Positions 32,301-43,402 of a stretch of DNA of 51,618 nt are shown here, piece after piece (the first letter of the stretch is position 1; every line of letters starts with the position of its first letter). Below the pieces are notes generated by a model that searched no databases, was not told the origin of the DNA, and saw nothing but the letters and a program-made list of their open reading frames with translations. The stretch is from Suillus spraguei. Taxonomy: Eukaryota > Basidiomycota > Agaricomycetes > Boletales > Suillaceae. The stretch lies in contig JABCPU010000457.1 of assembly GCA_016800925.1 (NCBI GenBank), positions 1-51,618 on the forward strand, given 5' to 3'. A program made the translations under genes and the position numbers.

Positions 32301-33950
32301 AGGTTTCCTGCACAGTTTCCGAATACCCTCCGTGTTGCATTCGGACGTGATATGAACTGGCCGGCTGTTCAGATCGTGCTTTCGGGGCACAGTGATGTAG
32401 TTTGGTCGGCCTCGTTCTCGCCGGATGGCACTCGCATCGTCACCGGTTCTTTGGATAAGACTGTTCGGCTGTGGGATGCTGCAACGGGGCAACCGGTCGG
32501 TGAGCCTTTGCGGGGGCACAGTGGTGTAGTTTTATCGGTCTCGTTCTCACCAGACGGCAAACGCATCGTCACCGGTTCACAGGATAGTACTGTTCGGTTG
32601 TGGGATGCTGCGACGGGGCAGCCAGTCGGCGAGCCCTTGCGGGGGCACACTGATTCGGTTAACTCGGTTTCATTTTCACCAGACGGCACTCGCGTCGTCA
32701 CTGGCTCTTGGGATAACACTGTGCGGCTGTGGGATGTTGCAACGGGGCAGCAAGTCGGTGAGCCCTTGAAGGGGCACACTTATTCAGTTACATCGGTCTC
32801 GTTCTCGCCGGACGGCACCCGCATAGTCACCAGTTCCAGGGACAAGACTGTTCGGTTGTGGGATGCTTGGACAGGGCAGCCAGTCGGTGAGCCCTTGCGG
32901 GGGCACACTGATTCGGTTAACTCGGTCTCTTTCTCGCCGGACGGCACCCGCATAGTCACCGGTTCCAGGGACAAGACTGTTCGGTTGTGGGATGTTGCGA
33001 CGGGGCAGCCAGTCGGTGAGCCCTTGCGGGGGCATACTTATTCAGTTTCATCCGTGTCATTCTCGCCAGACAGCACTCTCATCGTCACTGGTTCACAGGA
33101 TAGTACTGTTCGGTTGTGGGATGCTGCGACGGGGCAGCCAGTCGGTGAGCCCTTGCAGGGGCACACTCATTCAATTTCATCGGTTTCATTTTCACCAGAC
33201 GGCACTCGCGTCGTCACTGGTTCTTGGGATAACACTGTGCGGCTGTGGGATGTTGCAACGGGGCAGCAAGTCGGTGAGCCCTTGCAGGGGCACACTTATT
33301 CAGTTACATCGGTCTCGTTCTCGCCGGACGGCACTCGCATTGTCACCGGTTCAGAGGATAGCACTGTTCGGCTGTGGAATGCCGTGACAAGGACGCCAGT
33401 CGGCGAGCCCTTGCGGGGGCATACTAATTCAGTTAATTCAGCCTCGTTCTCGCCTGACGGCGGTCGCATCGTCACTGGTTCAGACGATAACACTGTTCGA
33501 GTGTGGGATGTCGCGACAATGCAGCCAGTCGGTGAGCCCTTGCGAGGGCACGTTGATTCAGTTAACTCAGTCTCGTTCTCGCCGGACGGTACTCGCATTG
33601 TCACTGGTTCAGACGATAAGACTGTTCGGTTGTGGGCTAGTACCATGACATTGAACACTTTGGACAACCCCTTCATTTCCTTCTCGTCCAACTCCATCCA
33701 CTCGCTGTGCGATACTTCTGAATTAACGGAAGGAGCATCCCATGATGACCGCAGTTCGACTCCCTTCGTCCTCAATGTTGACAGTGGATGGGTAGTAGGG
33801 CCCAAACGTCGGCTGTTGTTTTGGGTACCACCCGCTGCTCGATATTCCTTTTGGAGCCCTGGGACTGTATTAGTCCTACCCAGAGGTCCTGAACTTGATT
33901 TGAGTCGCATGGCACATGGACAACACTGGCAACGTTGCCAAGAGGGGTGA
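29324..33950 (+). CDS. NACHT-WD40 STAND protein (NWD family) with one in-frame stop
   Basis: Nine exons: 29324-29392, 29463-29534, 29592-29663, 29715-29918, 29966-30016, 30076-30271, 30329-30484, 30535-32102 and 32154-33950. A basic Ser-rich start precedes a helical N-terminal domain (ALGVLSRSAK, IILAQADRDKAVLELLKKIC). The NACHT domain begins near GLDGMSYADGAG, with Walker A GPAGKGKSAIAH (about 30690) and Walker B LIVIVIDALDESG (about 30995). Ten WD40 repeats of 43 residues follow (32385-33640), then a conserved tail (GPKRRLLFWVPPAARYSF). A TAG at 31305-31307 breaks the NACHT region (GVLA-stop-KADGLFEWA); the frame is otherwise open on both sides. Fungal relatives such as HET-D/E of Podospora act in non-self recognition. 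It may be a young null allele, or the stop may be a sequence error. Confidence 0.88.
32385..33640 (+). repeat. Ten near-identical 129-bp WD40 repeats
   Basis: Each repeat encodes 43 residues of the pattern GH...V.SVSFSPDG, TRIVTGS.D.TVRLWD, then ATGQPVGEPL. Nucleotide identity is very high; most changes are at a few positions (for example the three residues after GH, the residue between GS and D, and the one before TVRLW). Confidence 0.95.
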
Positions 33951-35747
33951 GTCTCCTCAACACCCTTTCCGTTCCTCGCACTCAAATCAATACATGTAGG
34001 CCTTAGTATTGAGGATGACCGCAGTCGTAGGTATACCCTAACACAGGCCCTCTAAATGCCTCAAACTGTGCATTGTACCCCGAATTTTCCATTCATCATA
34101 TTTACTTTTCGCTTTTCCCGTGACTAAATCATTGCCGATACTAAAGCGTTGATCTACTTCCATTTCACACCTAATGACGAGCAACATAACATTTAACCTA
34201 TCGTCCTTTCTTATTGGCTTGTCAGTGTCACTTTGGACGCACGAACATTTACGGAGACCATCATTCTTTAAATCCGTCGTATCGACATGTTGTCATCATA
34301 GACCTATGTTCTAGGTCACATATTTTGCGGATATGTTTACCTAATGTCGAGTGCCTTGGCCAACTTTAGACGCTAAATAGATCTTCATGCCCAAAGCATG
34401 CATCGCATTTGAGAGACTCAGATTTCACCCAATAGACATCCGTAAGTGTCCGTGAGGCTGTCTATTCAACACGAACCTCCCTTTGCGCAGGCACCCCTAC
34501 GCTTGAATATTCGTGCCTCACAAGCTGAGACAGGCTTGAACGTTCTGAACTGACGAGAGGCTCCTTCAACTACCAGTCGTTAGGTGCTATGCAATCTAAG
34601 ACAAACTTCTGAATAAGGAATCCTCCTTTGGACAACAGACCAAAACAATGTGGTTTGGACTCTGCTCTCGAAGCCTCTCATGCGCAAGTGCGGCACAACT
34701 AATTCTAATTTCCACGGGAGTTCTGATATCAACATAGCCTTGCGTCACGCATGAAGCCTCATGCCTCTAACCGAATTATGACCACACGCGTTGATATGCA
34801 TATCTTAAGTTGATTAAATATGTGATGTACCTCCAAGTTGACATTTTTGATCCAAAATGAAGTTATTGACGTCTAGTCTAGACAATGCTTCCATGAAGTT
34901 TCATCATGTGATGATAACGAGGGTATTACGGGCTGCGTGCTCCATGTTGTATCGTCAGTTAATTCGTAATATTTTCATATAGACGAGTACATATATCAAA
35001 ATTTAATTTTCAGGCCTGGGATGCTACACGCCATCATATCTGATGCTATTTCTCTATTGCACAACCTTCTGCTGTAAGCGGATACCGCTGCCAGCTGCCA
35101 ACGCTCACGGTTGTGGTTGAGTGTGGCGTGATGGAACGTTATCGGAGTTGTACCGTGCTGCACATGTAATGCCATATTCTCTAGTGAAGATGCACTAGTG
35201 CTTACATTATTCTCACAATTTAGGTATACAAGGGAGGAGTGACGTGCTGTGGAAGGTCTACGTTCTTGTGGATTGATGGTACTTTAAAGCAATGGATTTC
35301 ACGGAGGCCACAGGTGTGTTTTATATGGCAAAGAAACCACAAACGCTTACCTTTTTGCGATATGTGGTCGGGGCACAATGTGCGTCCACAGGCGTGCTTT
35401 GTCTGGCGTTTCTCCACATGTTGTGAGGTTAAAAAGCTGTTGTTGTTCTCTCCTTCACTTCTCTATCTTCTCTCGTTCTCTTTACTGCGATACTTCATCT
35501 TGTGATCTTAGCCCACTTCACATCACTGGTTCAAATCATTGGTTCAAATCATTGATATATCTATGTAAGTCTACTCACATGTTGACTTGGTATCTTCAGA
35601 TGCTGACGATGTCTCCCGCATTTCGTGTTTTATGCAACAGTCTTCAAATGTCTTTTGATAGGTTGGTGTTCAACATCGAGTAGGATGATGCGCGGCTCAT
35701 CTCATAATTTTCTTAGCGGGTCTATCCTTCTGTGTTCTCAACCTGGA
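33951..35747. other. Long intergenic stretch without a recognised gene
   Basis: No open frame in 33951-35220 carries a known motif. At 35220-35400 two diverged copies of a segment (cacaggYgtgYttt followed by gatatgtggtcgg-like sequence) suggest a small duplication. From 35440 a pyrimidine-rich tract (ttctctccttcacttctcta) probably marks the promoter of the zinc-finger gene. Confidence 0.4.
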
Positions 35748-37212
35748 ATGCACCCGAAAGCCACCACTAACATGGTCTCGGAGGACGTTCAGAAGTTTGC
35801 TCATCCCGACGATGTGGCCGCTATGCAGGCTGAGTATGTGGCTCTGCCTTATTCAAAACATTAAATCAAACTGACGGCCTTTGGTAGATTGGCTCAGGTC
35901 TGCGCGGAACAGGAATTCCTCAAGGCGCAACAAGGGTACGCGCCACCCTGACTGAGTGCTTGCATTGACTCATGTATTTCTCCAGGTCTTCGGCGTTTTT
36001 GCAGGATGTCCAAAATGATCTGATGTCGTTTCCGACGTTGAACCAATTCACCGCTCCGGTAGCTGGTCTACCCCAGCTTCCCCCAATGGACCCGAACCAA
36101 TACTATTATCCCCAGCCCTCTGTCGTCCCTCAAGCGCCACTGGAAGGTCCCGCATGGTCTCAGCCTGAACATTATGGGGGTTCATATTTCAATGGGCCTG
36201 ATTTTGATCAGAATTACTATCCCCCTATCGTGGACCTGGAGCTTTGGGCAGCAGGAGATCCCGCGCGTATGGCCCCCTACCGCCATTTTCCCAAGGGTAC
36301 TTTCAGACGGAAATGTCTATACCCTCTGCGACAGAATGTACTGGCTACACATACCCTGGTGCTATCGTGGACACGATGACCAATGTCGACACCTTTTTGC
36401 CGTCCGCGTCAGGTTCTCACGCGACAATGAATCTGAGTGACGGCGACAACTTGGAGCCATCTTCCTCTGCTCCTGATATGACGCCGTGTGCCAAACCTTT
36501 CAAACGTAAAGCTAGCTATACTTTTATATACGAGGATGGCAGTTTGAGTTCGTCTCCCGCGCCAACCACACGCAAGCGCAGATGCTTGGATGACGAGGAG
36601 GACGAAATCAGAGAAGGGAAGTTTGGTGCTTACAGACTAGCGGACGCCAACGCCGTAGTCATGGCTGTGCCCGTTCATGACCCTCAGCCAGTAGACATCA
36701 GCAGCCGCAGGACTCATGACGCCCATGGTAATCTTCTTCGAACGAGGAGATTTGGAGCGATGGAACTTGACGATTCCTACTCCAAACGGTCCGTCAATAT
36801 TACGAATGAACTACCCGCAGGGATGACTTGCGTACAAGCATGCAGCTGGACGGACCAGCCCTGTGGACTGTTTGTAGAAATGCACAAAGTCCGCGTCGCA
36901 AATCACCTGTGGCATTGGCACGGTGTCAAACCCAAAACCACGGCTCCCTGCAAATTCGAAGGTTGCTCGAACACAGAGGTGATGTGCAATTTGGTCCGTC
37001 ATATCGAGGTCGTCCACTATACTACGTCCTTTGAATGCACCTATTGCGGTAAGCGTTGCTCGAGGTCCGATTCTTTGGATAGGCATCAGCAGAAATGCGA
37101 TCCGCTTCTTGCGAGCAAGGCTCGCGCTAAGAAGGGAGGTCGCAAGTCCGGTCCCAAAGACCAGAAGAAGCTGGTCTATGGGTATATCGTTCCTGCCCGC
37201 GACGAGAAATAG
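35748..37212 (+). CDS. Zinc-finger protein, putative transcription factor
   Basis: Exon 1 starts MHPKATTNMVSEDVQKFAHP and ends 35833; exon 2 is 35888-35935; exon 3 starts at 35986. Exon 3 has a Pro/Tyr/Gln-rich region (PMDPNQYYYPQPSVVPQAP). One more intron is needed before the C-terminal exon; GTGGAC...TTTCAG at about 36231-36308 keeps phase. The C-terminal part carries three fingers: C-x5-C with HLWHWH (about 36840-36920), CKFEGC with HIEVVH (36950-37017), and CTYCGK with HQQKC (37038-37100). A basic tail follows (KARAKKGGRKSGPKDQKK). The layout of low-complexity N-terminus and C-terminal fingers fits a DNA-binding regulator; target unknown. Confidence 0.75.
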
Positions 37213-38640
37213 TCTAGTGTACGACTGTACGTTTCCCTGACCTGTATCTGTCGCTGCTGCTAACTTCTTGTTACAGTGCTCTAGTATTTTCTCCAATTCT
37301 TCACGAACATTTACAATTACGACACTCGTTTCACTCTATCGTACATCAAATCACTTCAGATCATCGACACTCCTTTTGCATCAAACATTCGCTCTTTTCC
37401 GTTTTTCCTCTCTTCGTTATTGCTTGGCATATCTTTATTGGATAAATTGTATCGTACGCTGGACGTAGCTATCGAATCTCATTATGTCGCTTGGTGTATA
37501 TTCTAAGTGGCTGTAAGATGGAAGTTGAATGACGACTTAAGTGGAGCTTTATACCGTACTTGTTATGGATGAAGAATTAATGTATTGTACTAGTTGTGCG
37601 CTTATCCTACCTGGCCGTCTGATAACGATATACACCTCATGTACGAGTTTTCCATCATGCACACGCTCGCTGGTACATCGCACTGTCAAATACCATTTAG
37701 GAGATAGGGGGAGAAAAGCAGCACAGTAATTTTATTGTTCAAATATCTCATTGTAAATCATAGTAGCAAACATCCGAAGGTGAATGAATTGCTTGTAATA
37801 TCTAACACAAGTAGCGCATGCAAATGATCTACCCGCCCACTGACATATAAGATGATCCACGTAGAAGCCCAACTTTCCGAACAGCTCACGAGTGAGTGCT
37901 TTCGAACCATATATGAACGCATCTGACAATCTGCTGAAATGGGTCTAAAGATACACATCTATGCGAGTCTTGCCGTCTCTGATGCCGTCTGTAGAATGAG
38001 GTGAGAGGGAAGCAAGATGGTGAGTCCAGGGGAATCGAGGAGAGTAGCGATGGTAGTAAGATAACGGCACACCGGAAGTTTTCCTGACGATGTTCTTCCT
38101 GTTGCCAGTGTATGGCGTGAACGAGTACCCATGCGAGACTCCTAGAAGTGTCATCCTTGTGCAAGGGACAAACTCAGGCATAAAACCGGATGAACAACTA
38201 CGAGTCATGACAATACAGATGGGCCTTGACATGGCCCTGCAGAGAATGTTCCGTGAGGGCGTATGAATGGTATCGTGCCCATGCGCCCATGAGCGGCCAC
38301 AACTGACATTATGATGGCAACCATGTGTTTATTTCTAGTAGAAGTAGCACGACCTGGATAAGATAAGTCCTACTCCAGAACAATTTTCGAAAAAGAACGC
38401 ACAAATGATTCAATATCATCATCATACGCACCTTTTCAGTCACAAGACTTGAAATCAAAGCCAGTGTGCAACTAGCAGATGGCCCTGATTGAAGGTATTG
38501 ATGATCAGTGAGAAACTATGTGCAGTAAAAAGCTGAGCTGGTTGTCAGCGGGATATGCATTTTTTTGGTCTTGTTGGTAGTAACGGGCCTTCATAACGTT
38601 GCCAACGATCTTTGGAACAACAAAGTGTCAAAACTGCTAT
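37213..38640. other. Intergenic, upstream region of the protease gene
   Basis: 37213-37935 is 3' flank with no recognised gene. 37935-38640 is the part duplicated at 1783-2100, apart from 38236-38590, which is present only here. Short minus-strand frames (37886-38232) are open in both copies but differ in sequence and carry no known motif. Confidence 0.5.
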
Positions 38641-38647
38641 ACTAGGC

Positions 38648-38657
38648 TATAAATAGG
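38648..38657 (+). promoter_or_regulatory. TATA box of the aspartic protease gene
   Basis: GGCTATAAATAGG, conserved in the duplicate at about 2096. The 300 bp between it and the ATG hold pyrimidine tracts, also conserved. Confidence 0.6.
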
Positions 38658-38956
38658 TTTATGCTAAGAAAGAAAAACAAAAGGTTTTGCGACATATAAG
38701 AACGCTCTTAGATCGATAAAATTAGCTACCCACTTTTCGATCCACTTATTGGGTCTTCTCAGCTTCCACTCATACGAACTCTGGCCTGGTGCCGTATCAC
38801 TGTCTTTCATCTCATTTCATTCTTCCAATAGTTCGCCAGTCGATCTCAAATTCTGTTTTAAATTTTGCTAACTGTTCCAGTTGTCGCTAGTCGACGCCTC
38901 CCTTACTGTTTTTTTTAACTCCCAGTTTGTACTTGCAAAGAAGTTGTTCACCCGTG

Positions 38957-40717
38957 ATGCAATTGTCAATCGTTTTCGCTGTGCTATTAGCATGTATTCT
39001 AAACAGCACCCCATCTGATGCAATCCCTGCGAGGGCGCGCCACCAGATGCGGGCTAGCCCGAGGATGGTTACAATGCCGCTGAAGCGGTTATACGTTCCA
39101 CGGACCGACGTCCACCCACAATTAGTGAGCCGATATGATCATTACTTCCCCATAGCCCCTGACCATTTGATGGCACAGCTTCTCCAACAACACATCAACC
39201 GTGGCAACAAACGCCTTGCGCGTATGACCGGACGTTCAGAACCCCCTGAACATGAACTCCGTGCAGAGATGCACAAGCGATTGTACATTCTTGAAAGCAG
39301 TTCAGTCAAAACCAGTAGTGCTACCACGGGGACAGGGAGCAACTTTAGCAGACGCCATTGGCGTCATTCCAAACCTGTCACAAATACAGCAAACAATGGT
39401 TCTTCTACCAGCAATAATTCTTCCACCAGCACCGATGGTGGAGTTTCTGCTCTCGACATCGAGGCCGCCGAAAATGGCGGTCTCACTCCTGCTAATAAAC
39501 CTACTGCTAACAACACTCTTGGCCTCGCTATTGAGTGAGTCCAGTCGTTCTTCCCCTTAAACGGATCAACTGATGATCATGCAGTGCGGATGATGTTGGA
39601 TACATCGCCACTATCCAGATCGGCACTCCCCCCCAGAACTTTAATATTCTTATGGACTCTGGTTCCGCCGACTTCTGGGTCGGTAGTGAAACTTGTCAAT
39701 CTCAGCAGGGTACTTGTGTAAGTTCTTGTTAATACCAACTGCTATAAACTGCTCACACCAGCTCAGGGGAATCATACTTTCCTTGGCTCCAAGTCGTCCA
39801 GCTCTTTCATTCAATCCGATCAAAATTTCAATGTGACTTACGGGTCTGGAGCCGTTGCTGGTGTTCTTTGCCAGGATAATGTCAACATAGCGGGTTTGCA
39901 GCTCAACAACCATACCTTCGGCGTAGCAAACGAGGAATCTGTACAATTCTCTGCAGACACCGTTCCTTTTGACGGACTGATGGGTCTTGCCCAATCAGTA
40001 AGTCACTTCTTGATCTCGAGGCACCAATAGTACGCTGACAGATTCTTTCGCAGACACTTTCCAATGAAAAAGTCTCAACTCCTGTCGAGTCTTTGGCATC
40101 CAATGGTCTTATCTCCTCGGTTATATCGTCTTTCAAGATCTCACGTCTGGCTGATCAACTTAACGACGGCGAAGTTACATTTGGCGGACTGGACTCCAGT
40201 AAATTCGTTGCCAGCACCCTCGTCACCATCCCAAACGTAAGCAAGATAGGGTTCTGGGAGGGCGCTATGGACGCGATCACAGTCAGTGGACAAGACACAA
40301 CCTTGACCGGGCGCACTGCCATTCTTGACACCGGCACCACCCTCATCATCGCCCCTCCGGCGGACACCCAGGCAGTTATAACTATGCTTGGAGGTAAATG
40401 CGATACTCAACAATGTACGATTCCGTGCACGTCGAATGCGAGCGTCGCGCTCTCCTTTGGAAATGCGTCGTTTTCTATCGACCCCAGAGACATGGTGGTG
40501 TTGCCTGTCGACATCAATGATCCAACTGGTGACTGCACAGCTGGGATTCAGCCTGGCACCGTCGGGACGAACACGGAGTGGCTGGTATGTGACTCTTTTT
40601 GATTGTATCAGATCGGCTGTTGACTTCGTCTGGCAGGTCGGAGATGTGTTTTTGAAGAATGCGTATTTCTCCGTTGACACGCAGAACAACCAAATTTCTT
40701 TGGCCAAGCTTTCTTAG
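38957..40717 (+). CDS. Secreted pepsin-family (A1) aspartic protease
   Basis: Five exons: 38957-39534, 39585-39717, 39767-39997, 40054-40584 and 40637-40717. The signal peptide is MQLSIVFAVLLACILNSTPS. A basic propeptide and a Ser/Thr/Asn-rich linker (GSSTSNNSSTSTDGGVSA) follow. The mature enzyme begins near DADDVGYIATIQIG. The two catalytic motifs are present: FNILMDSGSADFWVG in exon 2 and AILDTGTTLIIAP in exon 4, and the flap is NVTYGSGAVAG. A Cys pair (GGKCDTQQCTIPC) is in the C-terminal lobe. It ends AYFSVDTQNNQISLAKLS. All splice sites are GT-AG and the frame is intact. Related fungal enzymes (polyporopepsin type) digest protein outside the cell at acid pH. Confidence 0.95.
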
Positions 40718-40734
40718 TTTCCTCCCCGTGAACT

Positions 40735-40830
40735 ACCCAATGGTCACGGGAAGTAGTGTAGTTGTTTTCTACAGGATCGCGGGTTCGATTCTCGCTTAGA
40801 TTCGGGGAAGGCATCAGATTATCTTCAAGC
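40735..40830 (+). other. tRNA-like remnant with a Pol III B box
   Basis: GTAGTGTAGTTG resembles an A box, and GGGTTCGATTCTC is a match to a B box within a GCGGG/CTCGC T-stem. The spacing is too short for an anticodon arm, and the acceptor stem does not pair. It may be a tRNA or SINE fragment, or chance. Confidence 0.3.
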
Positions 40831-40939
40831 TGTATACTAAGTCATTACTCATTGCTATCATCATACACAACATCAATTGTCTGAAGTCTGAAGAATAAAG
40901 TCTACACGGTACATACATAATACAACAATAAGTTTGTCT

Positions 40940-42309
40940 CTACTTTTTTCGCAAGAGTTCCTTTGCGATTTCTTCGTTATCCGCAGACTGGTCTGGTAGC
41001 CAAAAAGCCTGTACAGTGCGCAGTTAGTACAAGATGCATAGACGATGAAAGATCGAGATATTCACCAATTCCGCCCCTGCGGATACAATCATAGCTAACC
41101 GGGGATTGAATCTCACACATCTAGACGGACCGGGATGACCATCAAGAGTAGCAAGCGGCTGAAGCCGCGTTGGAGGTGTCTTGAGATCAACGATGCCCGA
41201 CCGCACAGGCAAGTTTTGGACGTCCCATATGACTATTTTCCCGTTCAAACTGCCGCTGACAACATACTTGCTATCCGGCGTCCAAGATACCTCCTCACCA
41301 CTGTTGCCCTTCGAGGGGTCGATAGTTTGCGGGGCATCCATGCGTCGCCGCTCCAACCCAACGTGACCCTCCAACTTGGCCAATAGATGACCTTCAAACG
41401 CGTCCAAGATGTAGTGCGCATCGCCAGAGCAACCAACAAGGATATATTTCGCATTTGACGAGAATGAGAGAGATGTCATGTATATCGGACGAGGTGGGTA
41501 GCTGACTAGGGCGAGGGTGGGGTCTTCCAGCGTTATGGTCAAGAACGGGTCCTTGTCGTAGTTTGCTTGGTCGTACAGGAGTATCCGTGAGTAGTGATTC
41601 ACGCCCACTGCGAATACCAACCCGCTAGAGTCGTACGCGACGATGGGTGATGCGGGTAGGTTCAGGAGTCCGCGACATGTCGGTGCGCGGAGGTCCCATA
41701 ATCGAACCGTTTTGTCTACTGAGCCGGACATGAAGCCGTCGTCGATGGGTGAAACTTCCAAGGAGACGACGCGTCCGCTGTGCCCTTGAAATACTGCAAG
41801 TATTTGTTGTCGTGGAGTGAATGATACCGAATCGTGTCGTCTTCCTTCGTCGAAGCGTGTACGACGGTAGTATGCCTATGCGTAAAACGAGGAAGGTCGA
41901 CTCCATATTTCTTAGAGTACAGCGTCTTGAGATGTCTGAGCGCAACGTCAAAAATTAGTCGTCAGGAAGAGATAGAGGGTGGTAACAACTTGCTTGCCCG
42001 TCTTGCAGCTGTACAGCCGAAAAGTCTCGTCTTCAGCTGCAGTCAACACCTGATCTCCCCGGTCATCGAATGTGATGGCGGTGATGTGTCGTGGCCCTTG
42101 ATGTGATCTAGCGACAGGCGTCGACGGCGGTGTCGGCTCAACTGCTCCCTTGAAGATTTTTGCGGGCTTCAACTTTGTCTGGAACGGACCTGTCAACGCA
42201 CGCATACAGAAAAATATTCTGTGCTTACCATCAACGCATTTGAGAGCGGAATCGTCGCTGGCGGAGGTGCTGCCGCATTGCCATTAGAGGTCGTTGGTGG
42301 AGGCGGCAT
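40940..42309 (-). CDS. SWD2: SWD2/WDR82-like WD40 protein (COMPASS and termination complexes)
   Basis: Exons on the minus strand: 42309-42229, 42178-41994, 41935-41066 and 41008-40940. It starts [20 protein letters not shown]. The body matches the Swd2/WDR82 family: [103 protein letters not shown], then [20 protein letters not shown]. Swd2 serves in the Set1/COMPASS H3K4 methyltransferase and in the cleavage and polyadenylation factor. The intron after the second exon uses a GC donor (GCAAGT). A one-base loss in a run of T on the minus strand (plus 41789-41791) shifts the frame between QY and FQGHSG; I take it as a likely sequence error. It faces RPB5 across 78 bp. Confidence 0.92.
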
Positions 42310-42387
42310 TGAGAGGTTCGTCAAGGATCACTTTGGGCGTCTGAGTTTCAATACTGCTTTTGCCGGCTACTCCCCTCAACTTGAAGG
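42310..42387. promoter_or_regulatory. 78-bp bidirectional promoter between SWD2 and RPB5
   Basis: The two start codons (42309 on minus, 42388 on plus) are separated by 78 bp only. There is no TATA box in between. Any 5' leaders must be very short or overlap the opposite gene. Confidence 0.75.
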
Positions 42388-43277
42388 ATGGCTGAGGACG
42401 AAACTGCGAAACTATGGAAGGTCAATCGGACGATCCATGAACTTGTAAAAGATAGGGTGCGAAATTATGTTCTTTGGTGCATTGGTGCATTTTTAACCAG
42501 TCGTTGACGAAGGGGTACCAAGTCTCGGACGATGAGATCAACATGGACCTGACCACATTCAGGTCGCACTATGCAAACAGTGGAGGCAGCGTCGAGTCAG
42601 TTGCTGTTATTATGCACTTTCAGATGTTGACTCGTACTTCCAGTCGAAACCAACTCAATTTCTTCACGAATTCCAGAGAAAATCCAGCAGATCAGATTTT
42701 TATATTCTTTTCGGATGAGAAAAGCGTCGGCGTTAAACAATGCGGAAGTTCGTCTATGTGCGCCCCCCTGTACCCGTTCGTCTGATGTAGGGTGAACACA
42801 CAGGCTATTGGGTATTCTCGAGGAGAAGTCGATCATGCGGGGGATTATTATCTTTCCTGGCAATATGACGCCGTCTGCGCGAAAAGTGCGAACGCGATTC
42901 ATTGTTCTCGCTTTAGCGATCTTATGCTTGCTTTGCAGGTAATTGCAGCAATGTCTCAACAATATCGGCTCGAGGAGTTTTCAGAAGCTGACCTATTGGT
43001 CAATATTACGCATCACACACTGGTCCCGCGGCATGAGGTGTTGACTGTCGAGCAGAAAAAACAACTTCTTGAAAAATAGTGGGTTTTATTCTCGGAATGA
43101 CTTGACGTGTTCTTACATTGGGATCCATTTAGTCGGCTGAAGGAGACCCAGCTTCCTCGAATACAACTAGCTGACCCCGTGGCACGATACTATGGACTTC
43201 GGAGAGGCCAAGTCGTCAAAATCACTCGTCCTAGTGAAACCAGTGGTCGATATGCCAGCTATCGTATATGTTTCTAA
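42388..43277 (+). CDS. RPB5: RNA polymerase I, II and III shared subunit RPABC1 (Rpb5)
   Basis: Six exons: 42388-42456, 42501-42595, 42644 to about 42750, about 42814-42885, 42939-43078 and 43133-43277. It starts [20 protein letters not shown]. The jaw domain has [12 protein letters not shown] and [14 protein letters not shown]. The assembly domain has [40 protein letters not shown] and [13 protein letters not shown], ending in Phe. Exon structure around 42750-42814 is uncertain because one A is missing in the AAA run at 42735-42737; with it the expected VKTMRKF reading appears. Rpb5 is essential, so error is more likely than loss. It converges on the dioxygenase gene at its 3' end (126 bp apart). 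Confidence 0.94.
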
Positions 43278-43402
43278 GAGAAATATGTTATGGTTTGCAT
43301 AGATTTTCTATTATCATATTCACATGTATACTAGCACCAGAACGCGAAACAGTTCACGCGGGGGTACAAGATATTTGTGGCATTCACCTCCGAGGGACTG
43401 TA

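Noticed and set aside
32292..33985. Long minus-strand ORFs opposite the WD40 repeats
   Set aside because: They mirror the repeat periodicity and have no independent motif; the plus strand is clearly coding.
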